A DNA stretch of 64,000 nt from Thiosocius sp963736445 (GCA_963736445.1 CAVTOY010000007.1:62001-126000); one strand, 5' to 3'. Counted from the first letter of the stretch, positions 8,308 to 17,431 are shown. Made by a program: numbers and translations. The notes: generated by a model from the sequence alone, not told the origin.

Positions 8308-8757
8308 ATGACTGTGACTGAGCCACGAATGTCCGATCGCCGCGAGGGTACCCGCGGGATGATCCGAAAGCTGCTGAACGAGCGTCAGGAGATGCTGGCG
8401 ATGTTCTGTCGAGTCGCCGGCCTAGAGCCATACACCGACGCGAGTCCGGGTGTAGATGTCCTCCAGGAATTTTGTCAGGTCCTGATCGACTATTCCGCCT
8501 TCGGTCACTTTGCGATCTACGAACGCATTGTTGCCGGCCGCGAACGCCGTAACCAGGTCGTTGCGGTCGCGCGTGAAGTTTACCCACGGATTGCCGAGGC
8601 CTCCGAGGTCGCTGTGGAGTTTAATGACAAATACGATGCCTCGGATCACACGCTCGATCTGCATCAGCTTGACCGTGATCTCGGTAAGCTGGGGGAAGAG
8701 CTCGCCGTCCGCATTGAGATGGAAGACCGCATCATCCAGGCGCTCACCTCGCGCTGA
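8308..8757 (+). CDS. rsd: Rsd/AlgQ-family anti-sigma70 regulator
   Basis: The 149-residue protein is a helical Rsd/AlgQ family member. It has the landmarks LLNERQEMLAMFCRVAG (about 22-38), LQEFCQVLIDYSAFGHF (about 52-68) and a C-terminal helix pairing acidic and basic residues (RIEMEDRIIQAL). Family members bind region 4 of the housekeeping sigma factor. A perfect TTGACA at 8225-8230 lies upstream, but the -10 partner (ttacgc, 17 bp away) is poor. A later start at 8329 is possible. Downstream, a perfect 7 bp hairpin around 8780 lacks a T-run. Confidence 0.85.
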   Translation: MTVTEPRMSDRREGTRGMIRKLLNERQEMLAMFCRVAGLEPYTDASPGVDVLQEFCQVLIDYSAFGHFAIYERIVAGRERRNQVVAVAREVYPRIAEASEVAVEFNDKYDASDHTLDLHQLDRDLGKLGEELAVRIEMEDRIIQALTSR

Positions 8758-8979
8758 CGGGCTGAAAAACCGAGCGGTGCGGCCCCCGCGGCCGCAGTCC
8801 GAAGCCTTGTTGCAAGCGAATGCAGCAAATATTGTCCGGGCGTAAACGGGCGATGCCGGCGCTGGGTATTGTCCGCGACGGCCTGCGGTCGCCGGAGTTT
8901 GTCCGATTGCGTCTCCGACAGATTCCACCTGGTCTCAAATCTGCAGATAGACGTAGCCGAGTTTGAGGGTTTTTCACGA

Positions 8980-9606
8980 ATGGCTGATGACGAACATGCA
9001 GCAACTTTCAATCCAGACCAATTGCGCGCCGAGGCGGCAGTGCGCAAGGCTGCCAATGATGGCAATGCCGAGGCTCAGTTCCGACTCGGTGTGATGTACG
9101 GCAACGGCGACGGTGTCGGCCTAAACTACGAGCAGGCGCACCACTGGTTTGAGCGGGCAGCGTCGCAGGGACACGAGAATGCGCTCATCACCCTGGCCTG
9201 GATGTTTGCCAACGGCACCGGTGTGGTCATGGACGAGGGACGCGCACGTGAGCTCTATATCTTGGCGGCGCAGCGCGGTTCGGCCAAGGCGCAGTACGTT
9301 GTCGGCACGATGTATCGTTTTGCGCAATATGGAGCGGGAAAAGACATCGCAGAGGCCGTGAAATGGTACTTGAAGGCCGCCGATCAGGGCATGCCAACGG
9401 CGCAGTTCGCCTTGGGTCGCATGCTAATGGAAGGTAAGGGCGTGGTGCGTGACGATGCGGCAGCAATGCAGTGGCTGTCACTGGCTCATGTCAACGGCAG
9501 CAAGCGCGCCGAAGACTACATACAAAAGCTGTTGAAGCGTATGGATCCGGCCGAGGTGCGCGCAATCCGCGACCGGATGACCGAAAACGCCAAGTCAGCT
9601 GGCTGA
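8980..9606 (+). CDS. Sel1-repeat (tetratricopeptide-like) protein
   Basis: The 208-residue protein has about four to five Sel1-like repeats, visible as NAEAQFRLGVMYGNGDGV, NALITLAWMFANGTGV, SAKAQYVVGTMYRFAQYG and MPTAQFALGRMLMEGKGV. Such repeats build protein-binding solenoids. There is no signal peptide, so it is cytosolic. The ATG at 8980 (gagggt upstream) is preferred over a weaker upstream start at 8869. Its last 12 bases overlap the convergent slt gene. A second Sel1 protein lies 4 kb away. Confidence 0.85.
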   Translation: MADDEHAATFNPDQLRAEAAVRKAANDGNAEAQFRLGVMYGNGDGVGLNYEQAHHWFERAASQGHENALITLAWMFANGTGVVMDEGRARELYILAAQRGSAKAQYVVGTMYRFAQYGAGKDIAEAVKWYLKAADQGMPTAQFALGRMLMEGKGVVRDDAAAMQWLSLAHVNGSKRAEDYIQKLLKRMDPAEVRAIRDRMTENAKSAG

Positions 9607-11571
9607 GGCGAGCGGCTTTCCGGCCTGGGCGCTGCGGATCTGCTCGACATCCGGCGGCACTGGGTGCAGACGCTCGGCCAGACGCGTCGGATCCTTCCCC
9701 ATGCGTTTTTCATAGATCACCATGTAGGCCAGAACACGCCGCAGGTAACCCCGGGTCTCTGCAAACGGAACCAGCTCGATCCAGATGTCGGCTGGCAGTG
9801 TCTTCTCCGGTAACCAACCGGTCACCCGCTTTGGTCCGGCGTTATATGCCGCAGTCGCCAAAATCATGCTGCCGCCCAGTTTGCTCTTCATCTGCCGGAG
9901 GTAAGCACTACCTAGCGCGATGTTGGTGTCCGGCTCGAGCAGTTCGTGGCGTCGCGGCGGTGCTTGCCGGAGGACCTTGCGTGCGACGTGGCGCGCAGTG
10001 GCCGGCATCAGCTGCATCAGACCCATGGCGCCGGCATGGGAACGCGCGTTATTCATGAAGGCGCTTTCCTGGCGCATTACTGCGAACACCCATGCGTCAT
10101 CGATTCCCTGGCGGCTCGCGTTCTCTTCGACGAGTTCGGCGTGCTCTAAAGGAAAGCGCAACTCGAGATCGTCCCAGTAGCCGGTGCGCGCCAGCGCAAA
10201 GATCGCTCGATCATGCCAGCCCCGTTGCTCGGCGAGCTTGGCTGCGGCCTTGAGCTGCACAGGGCTCATATCGCGGGTTGCGTCACGCCATTCGCGGCTG
10301 GCGTCGATGTGGCGTCTCAGCGCAGCTAACTCATCAACGCGTGCGATGCGATCGAGGTCGGCAATCTGTTCGATCTGCGCCTGTGACACCGGTGTTTCGG
10401 TATGGGTGAGGTGGTAGTCGACGCCGATGCGGTCGGCGGCCAGGAAGCCATAGTAGCTGCGGTCTCTCGCTACCTGCTCGTAAATCGCCTTTGCCGCCTT
10501 GGGTTCACCCGTGCCTTCGAGAGCGCGGGCCAACCAGTACATCCAACCTTCCTGATCACGTTCGGTTTGAGGCAGATCGGCGATCCAGCGCAGTACCTGC
10601 CGCCAATCTTCGCGGCGCAACGCGGCCCGTATCCTGGCCTCATGGACGTTCAGGTCGCCGCTGCCGACCGCCACCTGGCGAATGAACGCATAGTCCTCTT
10701 CCCCCGGCGAGCGAACCAGATTGCGGACGATGTAGTGCTCGGTACGCTGAATTTGCTCCGAGTTGAACGCATAGCGCGGCTCAATGCGTTTCCAGAGTTT
10801 GCGTGCCTTAGGCCCGTCCCAGCGTGCCAAGCGGCGCACGGCGTGCGACAGCATTGCTTCGCGATAGGGATGTGCCTGTTCAAAACGACCGCTGTCGTCC
10901 GCACCGTCGGGGTTGCGGTACAGGTCGATCCAACGCTTGAGCCAAACACGGTCCGTGTCGGAGAGCGTGCGGCCAAGGTACTGAGCCAGGCGCCATTCAT
11001 TGGCCTCCATGGCCTTTTCGATGCGCTGCCAGATCATCTCCGGCGTGCGGTAACCGGCCTCTGTCCAGGCAGCGAAGACTGGGTCACAGGCGCTGGGGCG
11101 GGACTCGCCGTGCAGCCAGATCTCCGGCACCTGATCGAAGGCGTCCCGAGACTCCCCGGTGGCGATCAGAGCCTGTAGTCGTTGGCAGCGGCGCCGGACG
11201 TCGCTCGAGGGCTTGTAGAAATCCACGTAGTCTGACCAGCGGCCTTGCTTGGCAAGTTGATCCAACCAGCGGGCACGCAGGCGCTCGGATAGTGGTGTCG
11301 CCGCATACGAATCTAGGAATGCCGTTATCTCTTTCGCGTCGGCCTTAGTAAGACCCCGGAGCAGGGCCTGGTATTCGAGATAGGGGTACAGGGGGTAGTC
11401 GCGAAGACCGGTCTGCAGACGATTGAATTCCCGCAACTCACCGCGCTGCAGCGCTTTCTCTGCCTTGACGAAGCTGGTGCGCTGATCGATCAGGTCGGCA
11501 GCCGCAGGCACACCGGCCAGGCTCAGACTGAGCATTAGCGTCAACAAACAGAGGCGGCGCCTGCGCACCAT
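9595..11571 (-). CDS. slt: Soluble lytic murein transglycosylase
   Basis: The 658-residue periplasmic enzyme cleaves the MurNAc-GlcNAc bond of peptidoglycan, forming 1,6-anhydro ends. It has a signal peptide (residues 1-25), a long alpha-superhelical U/L domain, and a C-terminal SLT domain with QESAFMNNARSHAGAMGLMQ near residue 500; the Glu is catalytic. The GLMQLMPATA and AAYNAGPKRV motifs are intact. Its length fits the Slt70 family. It is convergent with the Sel1 gene and divergent from the phosphatase-like gene. Confidence 0.93.
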   Translation of the reverse strand: MVRRRRLCLLTLMLSLSLAGVPAAADLIDQRTSFVKAEKALQRGELREFNRLQTGLRDYPLYPYLEYQALLRGLTKADAKEITAFLDSYAATPLSERLRARWLDQLAKQGRWSDYVDFYKPSSDVRRRCQRLQALIATGESRDAFDQVPEIWLHGESRPSACDPVFAAWTEAGYRTPEMIWQRIEKAMEANEWRLAQYLGRTLSDTDRVWLKRWIDLYRNPDGADDSGRFEQAHPYREAMLSHAVRRLARWDGPKARKLWKRIEPRYAFNSEQIQRTEHYIVRNLVRSPGEEDYAFIRQVAVGSGDLNVHEARIRAALRREDWRQVLRWIADLPQTERDQEGWMYWLARALEGTGEPKAAKAIYEQVARDRSYYGFLAADRIGVDYHLTHTETPVSQAQIEQIADLDRIARVDELAALRRHIDASREWRDATRDMSPVQLKAAAKLAEQRGWHDRAIFALARTGYWDDLELRFPLEHAELVEENASRQGIDDAWVFAVMRQESAFMNNARSHAGAMGLMQLMPATARHVARKVLRQAPPRRHELLEPDTNIALGSAYLRQMKSKLGGSMILATAAYNAGPKRVTGWLPEKTLPADIWIELVPFAETRGYLRRVLAYMVIYEKRMGKDPTRLAERLHPVPPDVEQIRSAQAGKPLASAS

Positions 11572-11655
11572 GAGTTCTTCCTTACGGATCCGAGATCCTG
11601 AGAGTAGGCCTTGGGTTGCCGCCGATCAAGAGGGGGGATTCCCCTTCGGCACGAC

Positions 11656-11675
11656 GCAGTGGGATTATCCACTGC
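11656..11675. promoter_or_regulatory. Perfect inverted repeat in the slt/phosphatase divergent gap
   Basis: gcagtgg and ccactgc form a 7 bp perfect dyad around a 6-base centre. It lies in the 135 bp gap between divergent slt and the inositol-phosphatase-like gene, about 32 bp before the latter's ATG. It could be an operator or an RNA hairpin in the 5' leader. There is no T-run and no known motif match, so its function is unproven. Confidence 0.3.
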
Positions 11676-11706
11676 AACGGCGTTGTTTCGCTATCCTTTA
11701 ATCGGA

Positions 11707-12522
11707 ATGATCGACACACATCAACTGCAGTTATTGCAAAACTTGGTGCGGGCGGCCGCGCGCGACGAGTTGATGACCCGCTTCGAGTCCGTAGGCTCCG
11801 ATACCAAGGCAGATGGCACCTTGGTTACAGCAGCGGATCTGGCGCTGCAGCAGCGTTTGCAGGACGAACTTGCGACGCACTGGCCGAATTATGCGTTGCT
11901 GGGTGAAGAGATGCGCACTGCGCAGCAGGAGGATCTGCTGGCAGAATCCGGTCGTGGACTTTGGTGCCTCGATCCCCTGGACGGCACCAGCAACTTCGCT
12001 GCCGGCATTCCATTTTTCGCGGTGTCCTTGGCGCTGCTTGTGCATGGCAAGGTGCAGGCCGGTGTGGTCTACGATCCAGTGCGCGAGGAGTGTTTCTGCG
12101 CCCTGCGCGGGCAGGGTGCCTGGCTGAATGGGCGATCCTTAATCACCGCCGCAAGGCCATCAACGCTACACGAGGCCATGGCGATAGTGGATCTCAAGCG
12201 TCTACCCGAGCGCCTGATCATGGCCATCGCCAGGCGCTCGCCATTTCGCTCGCAGCGGAGTTTCGGATCGGTGGCGCTGGATTGGTGCTGGCTTGCCCGT
12301 GGCCGCTGCCATCTTTATCTCCATGGTGGGCAGAAGCTTTGGGATTATGCCGCCGGGCGATTGGTACTTGAGGAAAGCGGCGGCGCAGGTGGTGTGCTTG
12401 CGGACTACAGCGGCGATTGGCTGGCGGAACTTTCTCTGGGGCCACGTATTGCCATGGCCGCCTCGCATTCCACATTGTTGCAGCAGTGGCAAGATTGGGT
12501 CAGCGAGGGTTTGTCTGAGTGA
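11707..12522 (+). CDS. Inositol-monophosphatase family phosphatase
   Basis: The 271-residue protein has the metal-binding signatures of the IMPase/CysQ family: a GEE segment near residue 62, LDPLDGTSNF near residue 90, and WDYAAGRLVLEESGG near residue 215. These Mg-dependent enzymes act on inositol phosphates, PAP or sugar phosphates; the substrate here cannot be told. The ATG at 11707 gives the usual N-terminus. An earlier start at 11611 would add an unrelated segment. The next gene is 44 bp downstream. Confidence 0.87.
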   Translation: MIDTHQLQLLQNLVRAAARDELMTRFESVGSDTKADGTLVTAADLALQQRLQDELATHWPNYALLGEEMRTAQQEDLLAESGRGLWCLDPLDGTSNFAAGIPFFAVSLALLVHGKVQAGVVYDPVREECFCALRGQGAWLNGRSLITAARPSTLHEAMAIVDLKRLPERLIMAIARRSPFRSQRSFGSVALDWCWLARGRCHLYLHGGQKLWDYAAGRLVLEESGGAGGVLADYSGDWLAELSLGPRIAMAASHSTLLQQWQDWVSEGLSE

Positions 12523-12566
12523 TGCGCGTCATTGAGCTAGGGTCCTTCGCAGGGTGATGGAACGCG

Positions 12567-13070
12567 ATGCGCTTGCCAGAAATGTTGCGACACAGGCTCC
12601 CGCCGGCAAGACGTCTGGAATGGTATCCGCCGTTTCGTGCCTTGCGCGTCCGGGTGCTCGAACTCGGCCAGGGATGGCGCACTGTGCGCCTGCTATTGCC
12701 GTTGCAGCCTAACCGCAATCCGGGGGGTGGAATGTTCGGTGGTGCAATGGCCTGCGTCGCTGACCCGATTGCAGCCCTGGCCTGCAGCCGGGTGTTCCCG
12801 GGACACCAGGTGTGGACACGTCAGCTGTCCCTGGATTTTGTGCACGAAAGCCGAACCGACATGGAACTGCGCTTCGTGCTGGCGCCCGAAAGCGAGCAGG
12901 CGATTCAACGAGAGCTAAACGATCGTGGACGGGCGACACCGACGTTTGCCTACGCATTCCACGATCGGTCCGGACGAGCCTGTGTCACTGTAAACTGTCG
13001 CGTGGCGCTTCGTCCGCCAGACTACCGATCGCCAACCTCAAGACACGGGAGCATGAGTAGCAATGGATGA
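12567..13070 (+). CDS. DUF4442-like hotdog thioesterase family protein
   Basis: The 167-residue protein has a hotdog-fold pattern: RVLELGQGWRTVRLLLPLQPNRN followed by a glycine-rich GGMFGGAMACVADPIA segment, like the DUF4442 and PaaI-type thioesterase families. A role in hydrolysing an acyl-CoA or similar thioester is inferred from fold only. It overlaps the next gene (Sel1 protein) by 8 bases, so the two are probably co-transcribed with the phosphatase-like gene upstream. Confidence 0.7.
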   Translation: MRLPEMLRHRLPPARRLEWYPPFRALRVRVLELGQGWRTVRLLLPLQPNRNPGGGMFGGAMACVADPIAALACSRVFPGHQVWTRQLSLDFVHESRTDMELRFVLAPESEQAIQRELNDRGRATPTFAYAFHDRSGRACVTVNCRVALRPPDYRSPTSRHGSMSSNG

Positions 13071-13503
13071 ATATGACGGGTTGGATATGGATTTGAGCAG
13101 CGGCATTGCCGCGTTCGAATCTAAAAACTTTACTACGGCGACACGTCTGTTGGCGCCCTTGGCCGAAGAAGGGAATCCGGAGGCCCAGTATCGGATGGCG
13201 ATCATGGCGCAAAACGGCCTCGGCATGGTCAGGAACGACCCCATGGCGCTGCGGTACATGCAGGCTGCCGCGGAGGCCGGCCTCGGGCTGGCCGAGCATG
13301 GTCTCGGGTTTATGTACCTGCAGGGCGAATGTGTCAATCAGGACGGCGCCAAGGCCTTGGCGTGGTTTCGCCGGGCCGCCGATCAGGGCCTGCAGGGAGC
13401 GATGACGACGATTGGCATGATGTACCGTGAGGGCAACGCGGTCGAGCGTGATGAGGAAAAGGCGAAGGAATGGTTTCGCAAGGCAGGCTTCGAGGACTTT
13501 TGA
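13063..13503 (+). CDS. Small Sel1-repeat protein
   Basis: The 146-residue protein contains about three Sel1-like repeats (NPEAQYRMAIMAQNGLGM, LGLAEHGLGFMYLQGECV, LQGAMTTIGMMYREGNAV). There is no signal peptide, suggesting a cytosolic adaptor. It starts inside the 3' end of the DUF4442-like gene, with ggag upstream. It resembles the Sel1 protein at 8980-9606 in architecture and may be a paralogue. It is convergent with the DAHP synthase gene over a 154 bp gap. Confidence 0.8.
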   Translation: MDEYDGLDMDLSSGIAAFESKNFTTATRLLAPLAEEGNPEAQYRMAIMAQNGLGMVRNDPMALRYMQAAAEAGLGLAEHGLGFMYLQGECVNQDGAKALAWFRRAADQGLQGAMTTIGMMYREGNAVERDEEKAKEWFRKAGFEDF

Positions 13504-13657
13504 GCGGCGCCCCTACCGAAATGTGCCGAAGCGGGCATGGCGTTGTCCACAGCAGCAAGTTTGTGAGATTTTTAGGGTAGCCTGGAAATGTCGCCGGCAT
13601 CGCGGTGTCTGGCGAATTTCGCAGCCGGCCTGGCGCCGGGCTGCTGAGATTGTCAGG

Positions 13658-14725
13658 CTAGGCCTCTCCGGGCGTCTCGCGACGCTGGCGCACCGCCTCG
13701 GCCAGGGCGTCCAGCAGCGGCTCGCTCTCTTGCCAGCCAAGGCAGGCGTCGGTGATGCTCTGGCCGTAGATCAGCCCATCGCTTTCGCCGGCTAGATCCT
13801 GTCGGCCGGCGACCAGATGGCTCTCGATCATTGCGCCGATGATGTTGCGATTTCCGCGCGCGATCTGCCGCGCGACGTCCTCGCCGACGTCGATCTGCTT
13901 ATCGTGTTGCTTGCGGCTGTTGGCATGGCTGAAGTCGATCATCAAATTCGGCGTCAGCCCTGCGTCCAGCATCTGCTGCGTGGCCTCGGCCACGGATTCC
14001 GTGTCATAGTTTGGGCGCCTGCCGCCGCGCAGGATAACGTGGGTATCCGGATTCCCGGTGGTATTGAAAATAGCTGAATGACCTGCTTTGGTCAGCGATA
14101 GAAAGACGTGCGGGCGTTCGGCTGCGCGCATCGCGTCGACCGCGATCCTCGTGGTGCCATCGGTGCCGTTCTTAAAGCCGACTGGGCATGACAGCCCTGA
14201 GGCCAATTCGCGGTGCCCCTGGCTTTCCGTGGTGCGTGCACCGATCGCACCCCAGCTGATCAGATCGGCAACGTACTGTGGGCTTATCAGATCAAGAAAC
14301 TCGGTGCCGGCGGGCAACCCCAGATTGTTGACCTGCAGCAGGAGCTCGCGGGCGCGATTGAGCCCCTTGTTGATCTGAAAACTCTCGTCGAGGTCGGGAT
14401 CGTTGATCAGGCCCTTCCAGCCGACGGTGGTGCGCGGCTTCTCGAAGTAGACGCGCATGACGATCAACAGGTCCTCTTTGAGGGGGTCGCGCACGCGGAT
14501 CAGCTTGTTGGCGTATTCGAGGGCGGCTTCCGGATCGTGAACCGAACAGGGCCCAACTACGACCAACAGGCGAGAGTCCTCACGCGTGAGTATCCGGTGG
14601 ATGGCCGTGCGGGTCTCGTAAACGGTTTGCGCCGCTCGTTCAGTTATTGGATGGCGCTCGTGCACACGCGCGGGCGACTCCACCTCTTGGACGGCGCTGA
14701 TACGAAGGTCGTCTGTATTTTGCAT
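13658..14725 (-). CDS. 3-deoxy-7-phosphoheptulonate synthase (class I alpha)
   Basis: The 355-residue enzyme condenses PEP and erythrose-4-phosphate to DAHP, the first shikimate-pathway step. It has the family landmarks VVGPCSVHDPEAA (about 56-68), a KPRTTVGWKGLINDP loop (about 95-109) and GARTTESQGHRELASGLSCP near residue 160. Its length matches AroF/AroG/AroH, but I cannot tell which feedback type it is. The gene stands alone, with a miniature inverted-repeat element just upstream. Confidence 0.93.
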   Translation of the reverse strand: MQNTDDLRISAVQEVESPARVHERHPITERAAQTVYETRTAIHRILTREDSRLLVVVGPCSVHDPEAALEYANKLIRVRDPLKEDLLIVMRVYFEKPRTTVGWKGLINDPDLDESFQINKGLNRARELLLQVNNLGLPAGTEFLDLISPQYVADLISWGAIGARTTESQGHRELASGLSCPVGFKNGTDGTTRIAVDAMRAAERPHVFLSLTKAGHSAIFNTTGNPDTHVILRGGRRPNYDTESVAEATQQMLDAGLTPNLMIDFSHANSRKQHDKQIDVGEDVARQIARGNRNIIGAMIESHLVAGRQDLAGESDGLIYGQSITDACLGWQESEPLLDALAEAVRQRRETPGEA

Positions 14726-14805
14726 GGCGTGATCTGGGTGACGGTAGATTAAAGATTATAACGGCACCGGCCAGCTTCGCTATTCATCGTCTGCAATCGT
14801 GCCTT

Positions 14806-14977
14806 TAGCCCGCATATTGCACGAGGGGGATCGAGTGAGATGCAACGCCAGATTCTTCAGAAAACCGATCAGGACGAAACGTACCGTCGAAGACCATGGC
14901 GCCGATGGATCCCAGAACCCGTGATTCATGAGGTAAGACCTAAGCAAGGTGTCCGCCCTCGTGCAATATGCGGGTTA
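14806..14977. repeat. Miniature inverted-repeat element with 22 bp ends
   Basis: The 172 bp element is bounded by inverted repeats of 22 bp with one mismatch: left tagcccgcatattgcacg..., right ...cgtgcaatatgcgggtta. It lies between the start of the DAHP synthase gene and the stop of the metallo-hydrolase gene. The ends share TAGCCCGC and ATAT with the three-copy repeat family, but the interior is different. A short frame inside (MQRQILQKTDQDETYRRR, from 14840) might be a transposase remnant; I cannot confirm this. Confidence 0.8.
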
Positions 14978-14985
14978 GGGTGTCG

Positions 14986-15936
14986 CTATGGCGCCCTTTT
15001 TGCCCGACGCGCCAACCAGACCTCGAGTCCCTGCGCATTGAGCTCGATATCCGAGGCAAAGATCTGCCTTACCTCGTCAGCCGGAAGACCGCTGTGGGCG
15101 CAGCCCGCATCGACCAGCAGTCGCTCAACTGCGGTCTTCAGGCGTGCAGTGCGTCCTGTGGCATCCCGTGGTTCCTCGGCCAGCGCGATGGCTACATGCG
15201 CCTGGATGCTCTCGCGCAGCATGTCGACATGTGCCTGCGGATGGTCGATTTTGCCGAAGTGTGTCAGGCAGCAGGCTACCGGATTCAGTTCCAACATATG
15301 CTCGAGACTGGCGAACCAGGCGTCGGGATCGAAGGCTACCGGCGTCGTCGTTGCGACCAGCAGTGGTGCCGTGTCGCGAAACTCGGTGTAGGCGAGGCCG
15401 AAGGTGTCGCCGGTGTACAGGTAGCCGCTGCGGTGGTCGAATATGCAGCCATGATGGTTGGCATGCCCTGGAGTGTGCAGGAATTGCAGCATTCGACTAC
15501 CGAGTTCGAAGGTCTGCCGATCGGCAGCGGCCAGAGTCCGGTCCACCGGGATCGGTAGAAGTTCACCGAAATCGCGTCGAAAGGCCTCTTCGCCATACAC
15601 CGCGGTGGCCCCCTCCTGAAGTTTGCTGGGATCGATCATGTGCGTCTGGCCCTTCGGATGCACGATGAGTGTCGCCCGTGGGCAGTCGCGCATCAGTTGA
15701 CCGGCGCCACCGGCATGATCGAGATGCACATGGGTCGGAATCACGTAGCGCACCTGCGTCAGGTCTGCATCGATTGCCGCGATGGCGTCTTTTATCCGCG
15801 GCAGCGAATGCTGGGTGCCCGTATCGATGATCGCGAGTTCGCCGCCATCTTCGATCAGATAGCACGCGGCGTGCCGAGGGCGGTAGAATCCGGTATCGAT
15901 CTCGTAGCTGTTGTAGCCAAGCGCCTCTGCCATCAT
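14986..15936 (-). CDS. Metallo-beta-lactamase-fold hydrolase
   Basis: The 316-residue protein has the metal-binding THVHLDHAGG motif near residue 77 and further metal-ligand histidines (TPGHANHH near residue 165), so it is an MBL-fold hydrolase. Residues after 210 form an extra C-terminal helical part (ALAEEPRDATGRT). The substrate is unknown; glyoxalase II-like or lactonase-like activity is possible. The ATG at 15936 has gagg 7 bases upstream and is preferred over 15999, which would overlap the divergent small gene. Confidence 0.85.
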   Translation of the reverse strand: MMAEALGYNSYEIDTGFYRPRHAACYLIEDGGELAIIDTGTQHSLPRIKDAIAAIDADLTQVRYVIPTHVHLDHAGGAGQLMRDCPRATLIVHPKGQTHMIDPSKLQEGATAVYGEEAFRRDFGELLPIPVDRTLAAADRQTFELGSRMLQFLHTPGHANHHGCIFDHRSGYLYTGDTFGLAYTEFRDTAPLLVATTTPVAFDPDAWFASLEHMLELNPVACCLTHFGKIDHPQAHVDMLRESIQAHVAIALAEEPRDATGRTARLKTAVERLLVDAGCAHSGLPADEVRQIFASDIELNAQGLEVWLARRAKRAP

Positions 15937-15978
15937 CGGTGTCCTCAGAAGTCCGAGTGCCAGTCCACGATTATAGGG

Positions 15979-16155
15979 ATGTCCCGACCAGACCAACATT
16001 GGTTAGCTGTAGGTTTTGTATTGCTGGCGCTGGCTAGCATCGCAGGCATGGTGCTGCTGGCGAGCGGGCATTGGCAGGTGGCTAGCGAGGCGCTGGGCCT
16101 GATAATCGGTGGCGGGCTGGTGGTTGTTCTTTGGGCGGGTCTGCGTTCCCGCTGA
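15979..16155 (+). CDS. Small two-helix membrane protein
   Basis: The frame from ATG 15979 encodes 58 residues with two hydrophobic stretches (about 9-26 and 36-53) split by a short SGHWQVASE loop, and a basic end (RSR). It is divergent from the metallo-hydrolase gene and convergent with the SRPBCC gene. The ribosome site is weak (only aggg directly before the ATG), so translation is uncertain. No family recognised. Confidence 0.45.
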   Translation: MSRPDQHWLAVGFVLLALASIAGMVLLASGHWQVASEALGLIIGGGLVVVLWAGLRSR

Positions 16156-16215
16156 TGCCGTATGCGGGGCTTTTCGCCGGCGCTGTTTGGGTGCGGCACG
16201 GCCGAGCAGCCACCG

Positions 16216-16761
16216 CTACTGGGCGGTCGTCGCCTCTTCCACCTGTGTCTTCAATGTTTTCAGCCCCTTGCCGTAGGCAGTGCCGATCATGTTGTCTAGC
16301 ATGAGCCCAACATAGCGGCCGAAAACATCCCAGCCGAAGTCGGTATCGAACTGCCAGCGCAGGCGGGTTGACGCACCGTCGGGTTCCAGCAGAAAGGTTG
16401 CGCGGCCGTCGCCCTTGTCGCCGAACTCCAGCTGCATGTCGACACGCTGATTGGCGATACTTTCCGTGATTTCCTGGCTGCCGTATCCGACCTGGTCGTC
16501 GCCGCTGTGCCAGACCATGCGCGAGCCGACGCCCTGCTCTGGACCCTCGAAGCGATACTCGGTCTGCGGGTCGATATCCGACCATGGCGACCAGGCGTGG
16601 AAGGCGCGCATCCCGTTGAGGTACGGAAAGATTCTTTCAGCCGGGGCATCGATGACAATACTGCGCTCGACTCTTGCGGAGGACGGCAGGAGCATGCCGA
16701 TCACCGCGAGCAGGATCAACAGGACCAGCAATACGCGGAAAATCAGGCGGGCCAGGGCCAT
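16216..16761 (-). CDS. Membrane-anchored SRPBCC/polyketide-cyclase-like protein
   Basis: The 181-residue protein has one N-terminal membrane helix (about 5-25) followed by a START/SRPBCC-type fold (VERSIVIDAPAERIFPYL, then WSPWSDIDP). Proteins of this type bind hydrophobic ligands; no catalytic function can be assigned. The gene is followed on the same strand by nothing close. It lies 61 bp downstream of the phosphatase-family gene, and the two may form an operon. Confidence 0.8.
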   Translation of the reverse strand: MALARLIFRVLLVLLILLAVIGMLLPSSARVERSIVIDAPAERIFPYLNGMRAFHAWSPWSDIDPQTEYRFEGPEQGVGSRMVWHSGDDQVGYGSQEITESIANQRVDMQLEFGDKGDGRATFLLEPDGASTRLRWQFDTDFGWDVFGRYVGLMLDNMIGTAYGKGLKTLKTQVEEATTAQ

Positions 16762-16822
16762 GGCGTTGTCTCAACGTCAGGAAATCGGGGCTCACCGCAG
16801 TGGCGGCCCTCCGACCGATAGC

Positions 16823-17431
16823 TTACAACCTCGGCCGCCAGTTGTGCATAAGCAGCCGTGGACCGAGCCTGTCTTGAGCGAAACGCGAAATCCCCGCATA
16901 GCTAACGTCCGTGCGGTACCAAGTGACGGCCGGCGCCTGGGTGATATGTCCCAGCGTGGCCCGAATGACGCCGGCATGGGCAACCACCAGCAGGTGTTGG
17001 CCGGGCTGGGTATCGGTAAGGCGATCGAATACGTTACCGACGCGTCGGCCGAAGTCATGCAGCGGTTCCGCGCCGGCCGGCCGGTTGTTGACTGGATCGC
17101 GGTGGAAGGCGTCATATTCTTCCTTGCGCTCTATCATGAGCTCCTCGCGCACCGCACCCTCCCAGCTGCCGAATCCCACCTCGCGCAGGTCGTGCTCCAA
17201 ACGCAGAGGGATGCCGCTTTCGCTCGCTAGCCGCTCCGCGAACTCGACACAGCGGCGCATGGGCGAACTGACGATCAGCTGCCAGCTGTCGATCCCCGCT
17301 ACCGCCTCCCGCATCTGCTGCCAGCCCTTCTCGGACAACGGGTCGTCTACGCCGTTGCCACGGTAACGATTGCCGCCGCTGGGTTCGCCGTGTCGCAGGT
17401 AGTCCAAAACCGTCAAACTGTTTTGTTGCAT
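16823..17431 (-). CDS. Histidine phosphatase family protein
   Basis: The 202-residue protein belongs to the phosphoglycerate-mutase-like superfamily. It has the catalytic motif LDYLRHGEPSGG near residue 10 (His is phosphorylated) and a second VVAHAGVIRA motif near residue 150. It resembles the CobC/alpha-ribazole phosphatase group, but no cobalamin genes are nearby, so the substrate is not assigned. It is divergent from the small gene at 17516. Confidence 0.87.
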   Translation of the reverse strand: MQQNSLTVLDYLRHGEPSGGNRYRGNGVDDPLSEKGWQQMREAVAGIDSWQLIVSSPMRRCVEFAERLASESGIPLRLEHDLREVGFGSWEGAVREELMIERKEEYDAFHRDPVNNRPAGAEPLHDFGRRVGNVFDRLTDTQPGQHLLVVAHAGVIRATLGHITQAPAVTWYRTDVSYAGISRFAQDRLGPRLLMHNWRPRL

